A stretch of 64,000 nt of DNA from Planococcus citri (GCF_950023065.1 NC_088678.1:8794580-8858579); one strand, 5' to 3'. Shown: positions 21,970 to 33,763, numbered from the stretch's first letter. A program made the numbers and translations. The notes: generated from the letters alone by a model not told the origin.

Positions 21970-22820
21970 ATGTGGTGTTTTCCAACGTTGGAACGATCAT
22001 GCTTTTGCTGTTCGTTGAAAACTGGAATGTATTATATTTGTTTTATTGGTCTTGTAAGTACAGTAGCTTCAAACAATGCTTCACAATACATATAAGTAAA
22101 TTTTTTATGGTTTGAATAAATAATTCAATTTTTTGATAGTTTTGGAACTGGTTCTATCTATTTTATGGAGACCCAAGTATTGTAGATCCGCCTGCTTTAG
22201 TCAAATTCCGTAAGTTAGTCTACAGTTAATCTATTTGTTGTCCTAAGAATCATGCAACTAACAATATTTCACTTTCACCTATTTTACTACTTACTTAAAT
22301 GCTTGATGAGGTAACTTGTGGTTGGTTATAATTTTTCAGTGGACAGACGTTCTTCAATATCCAAAGGGGATCGTTTGGCAGGTTGTACTCTGTTGTACTA
22401 TTCCATTCAAATTTTTGTGATGTTCTTCGGCCTTTTCGGAACATTTGTTGTAAGTTCATAAACACTTGGAATGAACCACGTTCACGTTCGTGTATACATT
22501 TATTTTACCCATATACTCGTATGTACTTATTTTTACGTTTGTTTGCGCAGGACTCACTTTTCTGCGTAACAGCATTGGTCGTGAGTGAAGGGCTTATGCT
22601 TATTATTTACTTTGTTAACATAATTACCTATTTGTTGTCAAGTTTGTATTGCGTTCAATCGACAGAAAACCCTCTAATACTGTCCATTTTATTCGGTAAA
22701 TTATCTACTTCTTTACTTTTCCACAGTATCTGCTTCATTGTGGCTAATTCGTGTTTGTTTTCAGCACTCCATTACTACCTGTGCTCGATTATCTTCAGTT
22801 TCTATAACCAACTACGATGA
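21970..22820 (+). pseudogene. Tandem gene copy 4: four-pass membrane protein truncated before its tail
   Basis: Exons 21970-22053, 22140-22209, 22340-22449, 22551-22695, 22765-22820 give 465 nt and 154 aa with good splice borders. The N-terminus (SCFCCSLKTGMYYICFIGL) is closer to copy 5 than to copies 1-3, and all four hydrophobic segments remain. In exon 5 a small rearrangement replaces the Ser codon of NQ(L/V)SKGE with CGA TGA, so translation stops after FSFYNQLR. The old tail continues open in the +1 frame (IITTSPTQAASSPPASAP) and itself ends early at 22947, without the second half and the PPxY. Its upstream DRE-like site is also degraded (TGTCGATG at 21681). It could be a decaying pseudogene or a tail-less membrane protein; lost tail plus lost promoter motif favour decay. 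AATAAA at 22977. Confidence 0.6.
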
Positions 22821-22976
22821 AAAGGAGGTAAAAGACGTGATAATCACGACATCGCCGACGCAAGCAGCATCATCTCCTCCTGCATCTGCTCCCTGTTCGA
22901 GTGACCAAAATCTTACCGTCGGTTTCTCAGGAAAATTATATAAGTAATGTTCATAGTAATAGGTAATTCCATGTCA

Positions 22977-22982
22977 AATAAA
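22977..22982 (+). promoter_or_regulatory. Poly(A) signal AATAAA of copy 4
   Basis: Position conserved with the other copies, now only 30 bases after the end of the residual tail frame at 22947. Confidence 0.45.
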
Positions 22983-23434
22983 TTCAAAATAAAATAATGG
23001 ATTATCTATATTTCGATGTTTCGCAAGTGCCTCTGTATAGGCCCAATTATGTAGAGGTCATCAAAGGATGAGTGCCGCAACCCGGAGGTCCCTGTAATTT
23101 TTTTTGCCAGCGATAAGAGCATTTTGAAGTTTTATAAAATCGGGTCGTTTGATAATTAGCTTTACTTCCACAGGTTATCGTTACCAAAATTGTAGATGCC
23201 TAAATTTATTTTTGGATTTTTAGCAAATTTTTTAAAATTTGAAAAGTTTAACGCAGAATATTATTTTCTTCGAGTAAAACGAACTAGTTTTGAATAATCC
23301 TGCATTTCATTTCAACTGTGAACACTCGAAAACTACTAGTTTTAGTCCATGTTGCAGTCTCCTAAAAATTCACCATAAAAATAATGACTTCAAACTTTTC
23401 AAAAATTCTGAGCTTCCAGACACATTTAGGAGAT

Positions 23435-24525
23435 GGGTCATTCCACCTCAATCTAGCCAACGTTTTTGAGTCGTGTCCTTCAACTTCACTCAAATTTTTT
23501 TTACAATGTCTACCCACCCAATAAGTATGAAACTCGCAATCAGTTTAGTCCCAGCCCCCTCAGGGGGCGGGTGAAGGACGGATATGGCGTCAGATTTTTG
23601 ATTGGACCCCCATCCACGGACCCTAGCATCTCTCTAAATGGGGTAAAAGTTCAAAAAGTGTTCTGTTCGTGTGATACATAAAATAGTATGTTTTCGCAGT
23701 GACGTTGAACACCAGCTTTTTTATTGGACCCATACACGACCCTCAGAACTTCTCCAAAAGGGGGTAAAAGTCAAAAAAAAAGCTTTCATTCGTGTGTCAC
23801 ATGAAATACACGAATATTAGTCTTAATTATTCAAATTGACTTCACCCATGGTCCCCAAGAACCTTCCCAAATAGGTAAAAGATCCAACAAATGGGTAATG
23901 AATTCCATATTATGGGATCCAAACAAAAATCTGACGTCATATTCGTGTTCAGCGTTACCAAAAACATACAATTCGATACATCACATGCCCCAAATTTTTT
24001 TAAAAAGTTTTGTCCAAATTTGGAGGAGGGGGTGCTCTTCCTCCATTGAAAGACCCCATCTCGAAAATATTTCAAAAAAAGCATCAAATAGGTACATCTA
24101 TGGAAATTTTTTCGGAATTTTAAATGGTAGCTCCCACTTTCAGCACCATTTTGAAATTTGAACTTTCAATTTGAATGTTCAACTTTCAACTCTTGAAAAT
24201 TTCAAAATTGGTACTTCCGCAATGCTCTTTCAAATTGTGAAATCAGTTTTGATCGAAGTATCATAGCTTTGGAGATATGCGCTACTGAAGTTGAGTACCT
24301 ACCTCTAGACAATGTGAAAATAATTGAAGCCCCCCATCTGCCCCCTGAGGGGGCTGTAACCAAACTGATTGCGGATTTCTTACTTATTTGGTGAGTACAA
24401 AAATGCGATTTCCAATGTCCTGTAAAGGACAAGGAACCACGACGACGAAGACATTAAAAAAAAAAAAAATTAGCGAAATCGAAAGACAATTGCATTTTTT
24501 TGGTCGAATTAACACGGAATGACCC
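23435..24525. mobile_element. 1.1-kb TIR element in 3' flank of copy 4
   Basis: Inverted ends GGGTCATTCC (23435-23444) and GGAATGACCC (24516-24525). The host sequence CATTTAGGAGA...TTCTAG, continuous in copy 1 (about 3743-3762), is split here. A related internal stretch (TCATATTCGT, TTCAGCG, AAAACATAC) recurs at 51210-51420. Short ORFs are unsupported. Confidence 0.65.
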
Positions 24526-24658
24526 ACATTCTAGTTTTCCAAAAAAAACTGAAAACAAAAAAAGTTATAAAATCTATAGGAAATAAAAGCTTGTATGCTC
24601 GCCATTGGTGCTGACTCATAAGGGAACCTCTCGAGGTATATCCGCATCTGATTTGAAC

Positions 24659-25075
24659 GGGACCGCGATTTTCGGAAAGAGCATGTTCTAAAACCCCCAA
24701 ATCCAAATTTTCAGCTTCCCAAGTTTATTTTTCGATTTTTAGCGAATTTTTGAAAATCCAAAATTGACTATTTTGGTGATTTATGCTTTTTTAAAAAAAG
24801 TATGTACTTGATCGGTAAAAATGTTCAAAATAAATCCTAAAACTGATATTAACCCCCCAAATCCAAATTTCGCCATTTCCAGCCATTCTGGAGCCTCCAG
24901 CGCTATTTTACAATTTCTCCAGAATTTTGAATTTGCTCCAGAAGGCGTGAATATGAAATTGGGCAGATAAAAATCGAGTTGTGTGTTATACTCGATCTGT
25001 TTAACGAGTTTATCCACATTTGAGTCGATTTTGGGAGGGACACCTCAAGAGTGGTTTTTTGACCAGCCTTTTTCA
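24659..25075. repeat. Single arm of the 12.8-20.3 kb inverted-repeat family
   Basis: Starts GGGACCGCGATTTTCGG and follows the left arm of that element through CTCCAGAAGGCGTGAATATG to GGGACACCTC. It is inserted in the duplicated 3' flank, which resumes at about 25120. Confidence 0.6.
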
Positions 25076-26500
25076 TAATCAGAAATCCAAAAAATCAAAA
25101 GTGTTAGGGTGGATCGCTCAAAATAAGCATTGGTGGATTTTGATCGAATTCAGCAGACACTATCATTTTGAGCGGAAAGTCAAAAAAATGGTGGCTTTTC
25201 ACTCCTCCAGCTCTACACAATCTGTTTTGGGAAAAATCACCCATTCTCAAATTGAAGTATTTGAGACTCTCGTTCATTCTGCGCTATTTCCATCAAAATG
25301 CAAAATCACTTTTAGGGTTCCACTGAGCGATTGAAAATTTGCAGATCGCTTATTTTTCGATAAATGCGTGTTGATTTTTGCCTATTTTCAAAAATCGAAA
25401 AAATTTTATTAGCTTTTGGCTATCAAGTATTTTTGATTTTTTTGAAATTAGTTAGCATCATGGTCTCTGCTTAATTTGGTCAAAATCTACCAACTTTGAT
25501 TTTAAATAATTAACTGACTAAAAATCGAAAAATGCACTTCAGCGTCCGAAATTTTCACTGGTGATGTAATATTTTCGCATACTTTTTCGGACTCAATCTA
25601 CATTGGGGAACATTTCTCGTCGTAATCACCAACTTTGAAACTTAATTGCATGAAATCGCTGCAAATGAAAAAAAAAAAAATAGTTCGTGGAGTTTTAAAG
25701 GCAAGTAAGAATTTATTGACTACAATTTTAAAAATTCGATGTTGAGCATATTTAAAAAAAATAAATTTTCAAAATCTAGCCAAATTTTAGGGCTATGATT
25801 TAAAATTTTGCCAAAAATCCGCAAAACGTACATTTTTATAAACTTAACGACCAAGGTGCTAGATATAGATATACAGTTAAAATTTCAATCAATCATTGCT
25901 CCTTCAATTTTGATAAGAAGCTAAAATTGGAAAGAATCCTTCAAATAGTAACCTATGCAAAATATTAAACTTCTTTAACGTTCAATGAAAAGCAAACGCG
26001 AAATTGTAGGCCAAAGGATGGGAACGTGGGCGAACAGAAACACCCCGAAAATCCCGTTTGATAACTCATATTATTATTATGCTTCCGAAAACGAATGGGA
26101 AAACTTCCCAATATACTTACGTCATTCATTAGGTATTCTCTTCTTTTACAGAGAGAAAAAATATACCATACAGTTTATACAAGTACGTTGATAAGATGTT
26201 ATCATTCCCAGTAATTGTGATTAGCTCGATGAGTAAACTGGTTGTTCCTGCTGTGTGATAATTAACTTATGTGAATCAGTGTTTTATCGATATTTTACTG
26301 TATTATACTGCCGCGATAAACGATTAGTACATAAATATGTAAAAAAATTCTAACGTTGATTTCGTGTTCAAATGTAATTTATTGTAAGTATGTAGTTTGT
26401 GAATTGTGGATAATTGTTCATTTCTTAAATTCGCGCAGTTTCTTATAAGTATTGAAAAAAAAAACATTATATTTTACTCCATCCTATTTACTTAATAAGC
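25076..26500. other. 3' flank of copy 4 and 5' flank of copy 5
   Basis: Non-coding; 25120-25450 aligns with about 4400-4740 and 25740-26500 aligns with the shared 5' flank (compare 6960-7740). I see no additional gene. Confidence 0.5.
26285..26292. promoter_or_regulatory. TATCGATA (DRE-type) site upstream of copy 5
   Basis: Palindrome 223 bases before the copy 5 ATG in context AATCAGTGTTTTATCGATA. The corresponding copy 4 sequence (21681-21688) is TGTCGATG and no longer fits the consensus. Confidence 0.45.
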
Positions 26501-26507
26501 CCTGAAC

Positions 26508-27639
26508 ATGTGTTTTCCAACGTTGAAACAAACATGCTGCTGCTGTTCGTTGAAAACAGGAATGATTTTTATTTGTTGTATTGGTATTGTAAGTACAGTA
26601 GCTTCAAATAATACATTACAACGTACCTACCTATAAAAGTTTTTACTCTTTTGAATAAAATATCAATTTTTTGTTAGGTATGGAACTTGATGTCTTGTTT
26701 AAATGCCTCAAAAACAGATCCGCCTGATTTCCTAAAATTTCGTAAGTAAGCTTGCAGTTTATTTGTTGTCATAAGAATCATACAACTAGTACCTACCAAA
26801 TATTACCTTCCTATCTTACTACTTACTTAGACGTTTTGATGAGGTAACTTTTGGTCGTAATTTTTCAGTGGACACTCAATATTCACTATCCTATGGGCAT
26901 CATTTCGTAGATCATAGCCAGTTATACTACGCCATTCAAATCTTTGCATTGATTTTCGCTTTTTTCGGCGCTGCTTTAGTAAGTCATAAGCACTTGGAAC
27001 GAACCACGTCTCCACGTTCATGTATATTATTTTATTTACGTCTGTTTGCACTGCAGGACTCACTTTGCTGCCTAATTCCATTGGTCGTGAGTGAAACGCT
27101 TATACTTCTTATGTATTTTCTCGAGATACTCACCTATTTGTTGAAGAGTTTGAACAACGTTGAATCGAAAGGAGACCCTCTAATAGCACTGTTCATTTTA
27201 TTTGGTAAATTCTCTATATTATTTCTTTATATTTTTCCACAGTATCTGTTAAAACTGCTTCATCGTGGCTAATTCGTGTTCGTTTTCAGTTTACCATTAT
27301 TACGCTTGCGCGATTATCTTCAGTTTCTACAGCCAAGTATCAAAAGGAGAGGATGGACGCGAACATGGAATATCAGGCGTTATAATCACGACATCGACAC
27401 AAACTGCATCATCTCCTTCTGCATCTGCTCCATGTCCGAATGATCAAAATTTGCAGTCGGTTTCTTACGTAAATTCTCCGTATGCTACGCAACCTCCTTA
27501 TGCTCCTGTTGTCACTCATGGTGAGCCATGTTTAATGTATCCGCCTAATGAGTATGCTCAAACTGCAATGCCATCTGCACCTTACTACATGCCTCAATCT
27601 GTTGGCATGAATGAAAAACCACCACCGTATGCTCCTTGA
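26508..27639 (+). CDS. Tandem gene copy 5: four-pass membrane protein with PPPY tail
   Basis: Exons 26508-26588, 26678-26741, 26869-26978, 27057-27204, 27290-27639 (753 nt, 250 aa). The start MCFPTLKQTCCCCSLKTGMI gives a CCCC cluster followed by SLKTG and TM1, the pattern I associate with insect DUF4728/LAPTM-like proteins. TM2 (ALIFAFFGAAL) lies in exon 3, TM3 (LCCLIPLVVSETLILLMYF) in exon 4, TM4 across exons 4/5. Exon 4 is one codon longer than in the other copies. The tail has Pro/Tyr patches (YATQPPYAPVV, MYPPNEYAQ) and ends EKPPPYAP with a PPxY motif. Intron 3 (78 nt) is open in frame, so retention would give a slightly longer second loop. This copy appears undamaged and is probably functional. 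It closes the array; AATAAA at 27719. Confidence 0.78.
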
Positions 27640-27718
27640 AGAAATGCATGTACTATATGCAGACTGTGGGTTGTTTACACTTGTAAGTTCATACTTGGAA
27701 ATTCCATGTTAAATATAA

Positions 27719-27724
27719 AATAAA
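27719..27724 (+). promoter_or_regulatory. Poly(A) signal AATAAA of copy 5
   Basis: Eighty bases after the copy 5 stop, conserved in position. Confidence 0.5.
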
Positions 27725-27739
27725 AAATTAAACGACGAA

Positions 27740-28380
27740 TCCTCGATATTTTTAATATTTTGCATGTTGTCTTTGCGTATTTAAAAGTCATCAAATGATG
27801 AGAGACACAAATCGGAGGTGTCTGTGATTTTTTCTACTAGGGCTAGGGATAAGAGCATTTGAAATTTTACAAAATCTAGTTGTTTATCAATAGCTTCGTT
27901 TTCAAATATTACCCAAATTTTAGGTGCCAAAGTTCATTTTTGGATGCGCGGTAATTATCCGTTGAAAATATATTTGCCGGTTACTGTTACTACCCAAAAA
28001 AATACTATTAAACAACGCCAATCGACGTTGTAATATTAATTGGTAGATTTTTGCAAACGGATATTACTGTGCAAAATATCACCCAAATCGGTTCATTTGG
28101 AGAGGCTGCAGCATTGTTAACGGAAATTTCAGCATGAAAAGTCACCATCAATTTTGTGATGAGCAGGAATGCCTTAACTACACGACGAGAATCGTATTAT
28201 GTAGCCATAAACATCTTATTGAGAAACCGTGATAAAGATATTGCAGAAATTATGATTGGAATCGGAATCAGAGCCAAGAGTGGAATCGAAATCGGAGTCG
28301 GAAATTGAATGTAAGCAAATTACGAATCAAAATAACTTTCCAATTTCAAAAAAGCCGGTAAAAATCGTATAGCTGGCAAT
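27740..28380. other. Intergenic, 3' flank of copy 5
   Basis: Up to about 27950 it matches the shared 3' flank of the array; beyond that it is unique here. A short hairpin ACAACGCCAATCGACGTTGT is at about 28011. The patch at 28255-28310 is a GGAATCGGA-type simple repeat. No gene. Confidence 0.45.
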
Positions 28381-28734
28381 CTAGGTCGCTAATTCAATAG
28401 AGTCAGGAGTATTGGAATCGGGAATGTTTTCAGCGTCTATTATAGCGAATTTCAAAGTTCCCATAATCGGGCTGTGTTCAGCGAAATTAGAACATTCTTC
28501 TGACGGATGCACTTGTAAGGAAACGTAAGAGTTGGATTCGTAAACGGGATTAAGATGTACACGCCATTTGAATTTGTCGTCATGCGCCGAAAATGGCAAC
28601 GATTTCAATACAAGTTTCCTTTTATCATGAAATGAGTAGTTTTCAATGATCCATAAATACGTACATTTTCTATAATTCAATTTGGTCAAGCAAACGGTAT
28701 CAGTTACAGGAACGTGCGAGCTTTTATCGGACAT
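28381..28734 (-). pseudogene. MATH (TRAF-like) domain fragment, SPOP/TDPOZ-like
   Basis: 117 codons on the minus strand. After MSDKSSHVPV comes a MATH-domain pattern: YLWIIENYSF (the W-I-N-F strand), LKSLPFSAHDDKFKWRVHLN, YVSLQVHPSEE and LKFAIIDAE, matching the order of conserved strands in speckle-type POZ proteins, which present substrates to Cullin-3 ubiquitin ligases. The BTB/POZ half expected after about residue 160 is absent: the frame stops at 28381 and I find no BTB motif further down the strand (28380-28000). It could be the first exon of a spliced gene, but a truncated member of an expanded family is more likely. It is unrelated to the neighbouring array. Confidence 0.6.
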
Positions 28735-31680
28735 GTTGGATTGATTCTAACTCGAAGATTAATTTCTGAAACATGAAGCAATAACATCAAGTCTTAATCT
28801 TAAAGGTGGTTCTAATTTTCCAATTCTTAAATAAAATATTGTAGGGTTTCAGTTGAAAAATTCATACGGTGTTACGGTCACTCAGTCTCACAGCCAGTCA
28901 TTTCTCAGTCGGCATTTTCGGCAAAATTTCATCCAAATTGGCCAAATTTTAGAAGAGTCATTCCTGAGAATTTTTATGAAAAAATGTCATAATTTTTCGG
29001 CAACTCACCATCATTTTTTTTGACCATTTTAGCAAAAACAGGACTTGTTGAGCAATCTTGACAAGAACAGGTCTCTTTTTAACAATTTTAGCAAAAATTG
29101 GTTTATTTTTACCAGAAATGGACCCTTTTCGAAAATTATAAAAAAATGAACATTATTTAAATTGTGCCAAAAATGGACACTTCTTGACTATTTTACCAAA
29201 AGTTGACGCTTTTTGATACCCCTCCCACCCCTTCCCCTCCAAAAAATTGAAACTTTTTTACAACTTTTCCAAAAATTGGTACATTTACTTGGGTAGGCAA
29301 ATATGAAAAATTCCAAAAGCCAGAAGAATAAAAATAATTTTCTATCATCAAAGATGATGTTCTTCGTTGCTTTTTATTTCCACAATTTGAAATTTATGCA
29401 AAAATAATAGGTAGGTAAATCTGAAATTTAATTTATAGGTAATACGTATACATTTTCACAAGCTTCTCATTTTATTTTTTATAAGCTTTTCTGCAAAATA
29501 TTGTTCAAGTTGGAAAACTGTCAAAGAAAAGTCGAAAAAACATACGTGCAATTTAAAAAATGACCAATTTTAGACGTAAAATTTTTATTTGTTTAGTAAA
29601 AAAAAAAAAAAAAATTATTCACCAATTATGCATAAAAATTCAAATATTCTAATTTTTTTAATTTTTTTTTTAATTTTCTTTTTTTCATTTGCTTTAATTG
29701 CTTTTTCAAAAATCTATAATGTGGAATAAAAAAAATTGGGTCCATAACGAAAATTGGGAGTATTACCTACTTTAAATACAATTTCTAGCTCGAGTGAGAA
29801 ATCGAAGAATAATTGTTGTAGATGGCAGATGAGTAGAGTGGAAGTATCAGAAAATAATGGAAAGTACATCAAGTTCATGTTGTACATACGACTAAATACG
29901 AATTGTGATGATTGGGCAGAGCCGAGAGGGGGGTAAGGGGCTGAGATCATGAAAAAAGTTGAATGTGGTCAAAAAGCATGGGGGGGGGAGGAGGCAACAA
30001 GAAGCACTAGGGGTAGTAAAAAAGGTCGGGCCGAGGGCAGGAAAACCACGGAACATGCCCCTGCTGGATGCTGAAAGAACCGAGATTACCTCTGATTCTA
30101 AACTACATGTAGGTCTAGGTAGGTACCTATTATAGAAATAATTACTTATGTACTGTACTACTTGGTAAATGACTGAAATGTATTTACAGCTGCCACAATC
30201 ACGTGTCTCCTTTTCTTTTTCGATCACAATTGATGATTTGATGAGTATTCGCAAAACTACGATTACAATATTCGCGAAATCGTATAGAAAAATTATGCTA
30301 ATGACAAAATTATAATACCTAAAAAGAAAAACCGACAAGATTATTATAAAAAGAAAAACCACACAGTTTGGCTGTCATAAGACAAATAAGTTGACTTCAG
30401 TTCAGTTCAGCAATCACTAATCGAGATGGTCTATACTCACCACGTTCATGGAACATAACAATGAAATATCAGTGTGGATTGGTTCCTTTTTGTTCGAACA
30501 GAGCAAAGTTGATATTTATTTTTGAATGATTGTATTGTTTCCGATGTTTACTATTAATTTCATCATTAATTTTTTCGAAGTTTGAAGTGAGACTGTGAGA
30601 AAGCATATTTATACATACCCAATACCTACCTAAGATGTATAATTCAAAAAGATTTTATTGAATTAAGTTATCGAATGTTATCATACTTAGAATATCATGA
30701 GACCGGACAGTTGCTTGCCATTGCAATAATCCACGAGTAATCATTGACTACATATACAGATATACTACCTATACGTACTACGTAGTATAAGTATCTATAA
30801 TTATAGTCAATGTGGCAATGTGGCAATGTAAATAATCGACAATATCGGCATAATTCGTTCATCATTTATATTGAAAGTAGAAAAATTAAGGATCTAGTTT
30901 TATATTTACCTAAAATAAACTTTGCAATACTACACTACAATACAAAATGGGCAGCGTATGATCATTGATCATACTTTTGGTTTAACTTGATACTTTGTAG
31001 GTAGGTATATTTCGTCATTCAATTTTTCATCTTATACATATTTTATTTAATCTGTAGTCATATACATAGATAGCATAATTTCATTTTGGGTTCAAAATTT
31101 TGCGAATCATCATTTTTTAAAAAGAGTAGAATTGCTGACATAACTATTTTCGTATCTTCATAAAAGACTGGTATCCAATTTTATCATACGTTTGCATGCC
31201 TTATTCAAATACTAGTCTATACAAATTCATAATAATAAATTCGGCTTCAGTTGATGAAAGAGCAACATGATTTTTCGATTTTTGGCGAATGTTTGAAGTT
31301 TGGTTTGCACAAGTAAAGCTATTTCATTTCACTCAGAAAGCAGGGAAAAATTACAAACATCCCCTGTGGAAAGATCTTCTGAAGGGATGACCAATGGCGC
31401 AAATCGCAGCCCTCTAGCATTTTTTTAAAGACTGCCAGGGGGAGGGGGTCAAATTTTTCCGCGAACCTAAAATATTATCCATTTCAGCAGTGGATTACTC
31501 GATAACCGCGATACCTACCAAAATGGAATTTTTTCCCATAGTTAGGGGTTTTAAAAGGCTTTTTGGTGATACCTATCATAAAAATCAGTGTTCCCACTTT
31601 TTTTCGTACAAAAAATTAGCTCACAAAGTTTCAAAACGTAATTTTCATGTCGTTCCGGCTCTCAGAAATTCTGAAAAAAT
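28735..31680. other. Intergenic, degenerate simple repeats
   Basis: 28935-29290 is a degenerate tandem repeat around AATTTTAGCAAAAATTGG and TTGACC. 29600-29710 is T/A-rich. The minus ORF at 29892-30362 is open for 156 codons, but its N-half is hydrophobic low-complexity and its C-half reads through G-rich runs, so I do not call it. No gene recognised; 30360-31260 looks unique. Confidence 0.4.
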
Positions 31681-31689
31681 ATATTATGG

Positions 31690-32140
31690 ACAACGAAAAA
31701 ATGCGATTTTTTTGATTTAAAACATGAAAAAAAGTTTTGATTGGTAAAGTTGACCCATTTGACCCCTATCTTTACGTACATATCTGTTGAAAAAGTTGGA
31801 AAAAAACCTTTCACTCGATGAAATGAACTCCTCACAAACAAGAGATTCTGTAAAATTCAATTTTCAATTTCAAACGTCAAAAAAAGTTTAAATTTATTCC
31901 TCTTTCTAATGATTGTATTTCATGAAAAAGTTGATGATTGATAAAAATCACACTCACAACCAAAAACTAAAAATTCGTTTATTTTTTGAATTTTTTCGGA
32001 TTTTGATTTTTTTGTGATAAGTTTATTTCATCGAGTGAAGGTGTTTTAACTTTTTTAACGGATACGTACAAATAGGGGTCCAAATGGTCAACTTCACCAA
32101 TCAAAACTTAATTTCATGTTTTAAATCTAAAAATCGCATT
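31690..32140. repeat. Inverted repeat with arms of about 190 bp
   Basis: 31690-31870 pairs with 31960-32140: AAAATGCGATTTTTTTGATT with the reverse complement near 32125, and TTGACCCATTTGACCCCTAT with ATAGGGGTCCAAATGGTCAA near 32072. The centre is about 31915. A transcript would fold into a long hairpin. Confidence 0.6.
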
Positions 32141-32561
32141 TTTTGCAAACTTTTAATTTTTTAAATCGACTTTGCGACATAATGCCATCCTTTGAGTATA
32201 TAATATACATGATATGGAGGCCCTGTTGGGAGAAAATCCGTGATGAAACCCGCCAAAAAATCCGTCGCGGCTATTTGGGACTAACCGCTAACCGCTAAGC
32301 GGAATTTATGACGGTTTTTTTTCCGCAATGCGGAATTTGAAAGCAGAATAATCGACATCGCGGTAAAGCGGTTTTTTGATATAGCGGTTTTTGATACACT
32401 GAGAAAAAACTGTGGTGCAATGTACTATACGAGTACATTTTTGATTTTTTAAAAATAATTTATGCGTTTGGTACGCATTATGTTTATGTGAATCAGTTTA
32501 CATTGCACTTAGCGATTTTTTGAACCTATTTTCGTGTCAGTTTATCAACGAAAATTTCCTA

Positions 32562-32630
32562 CCCAACTGGGGATTCGAACCTGCGACCCTACGTTCCTAT
32601 CTACCTGACCTTAACCACTAGACTACGGGG
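32562..32630 (-). repeat. tRNA-like sequence, probable SINE head
   Basis: On the minus strand there is a polymerase III A box (TAGTCTAGTGG) and a perfect B box (GGTTCGAATCC) at normal spacing. The acceptor and T stems do not pair properly, so this is a tRNA-derived SINE or tRNA pseudogene and not a working tRNA. Confidence 0.55.
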
Positions 32631-33311
32631 CTTATCGTTGAGAATACTGCATTTTGAACAATATAAGCAGGAGCGGATGGGCACTTTTAAAGTTACCAGG
32701 ATCTGGCGCTGGCTTTGATGCGACGCCGTTTTTTGGACGATGATTGGGGTGGGGGATGTAGGTACGTGATGAAAAAATGAAATCATGCATACTTTTTTTG
32801 GAATTTTTTCACCTTGGATATTTTAGCCAGTATTGTCATTTTGAGGGGGTGTAAAAACTACAAATTTGTCAATTTTTTTTTTTAGATTTAATTACTGAAT
32901 TCAATTATAATTTACCAGGGTAAGGTGCATTAGAAAATCCAAGTTTTTATAAACCAAAAAAAATGCAATAGGTACTTGACTACTTGTGTTGAATTAAAGT
33001 CAATCAAAGTATTTGTAAAAAGATGAACAAAATTTTGAAAAATCAGTTTCAAGTATTCTTGAATTTTGATAACTCATAGGGTATGATTAGTACTCCAAAA
33101 ACATACTTTTGGCCCCATAACCCGCCCCTCATCCTACTCCCTTCGGCCAGGGGGGCCAAAAAACGCTCTTTTCAGGGGAAAAATTCTGCATCAGTGCGTG
33201 TTTGAGATAAATTTTTTCTGTGAACGAATATAGTTGGAGGATACATGGGGGTACCTCCCTGAATTTTTTCAGAATTTTTCATCGTAGGGGGTGGGGAGAA
33301 AGGGAAACAAA

Positions 33312-33743
33312 TGTGGCGTCGTAAATTGCGCCATATTCGACGACTCGTGTTTTCGTTAGAAAATACGAGTCGCCGAATAAGTAATTTCTCAGAATTGTGG
33401 GAAAATCCATCCGCCAATGCGATGGCTAAAATGTCACGCCATCGCATCGGCGGATACAAAATTTGCTGATGTGCAACTTTCGATGTACAAAGTTGCACAC
33501 GGTACTTTTAGGCGATCACGCCACCTTTCTGCCAAAACTGCTGAATCAGCAGTTTTGGTGGAAATGTCCACCAACGACTATGTCGAAGGTGGACGTAAAT
33601 TTTAGTCGCGTATCGTACCTCCGAGAGGCATAACATCTGCCCAATATTAATTGTTGTTCGTACTGTTCTGTTCGTTAAAATATAATTCTGTTAATAATCA
33701 ACAAGTCTCGGTTTTTATTTCGGAGGTAAAATCGAACGTGACA
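33312..33743 (+). repeat. 5' LTR of gypsy element
   Basis: 432 bp, TGTGGCG...GTGACA, differing from the 3' LTR at two positions, both transitions. It contains four stem-loops in a row: 33341-33354/33359-33372, 33411-33425/33439-33453, 33470-33480/33489-33499 and 33532-33544/33546-33558. CAAA is duplicated outside the element (33308-33311, 46004-46007). Confidence 0.92.
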
Positions 33744-33745
33744 GT

Positions 33746-33763
33746 TGGCGCCCAAAACGTGTG
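33746..33763 (+). promoter_or_regulatory. Primer binding site
   Basis: TGGCGCCCAAAACG starts two bases after the 5' LTR. TGGCGCCC is complementary to the 3' end of a tRNA of the lysine type used by many gypsy elements and retroviruses; the primer identity is inferred. Confidence 0.7.

Noticed and set aside
29892..30362. 156-codon minus-strand ORF
   Set aside because: Hydrophobic low-complexity start and a second half through G-rich runs; no domain or conserved motif and no paralogue in the window.
32562..32630. Functional tRNA gene on the minus strand
   Set aside because: A and B boxes are good, but the T and acceptor stems do not pair; called SINE-like instead.
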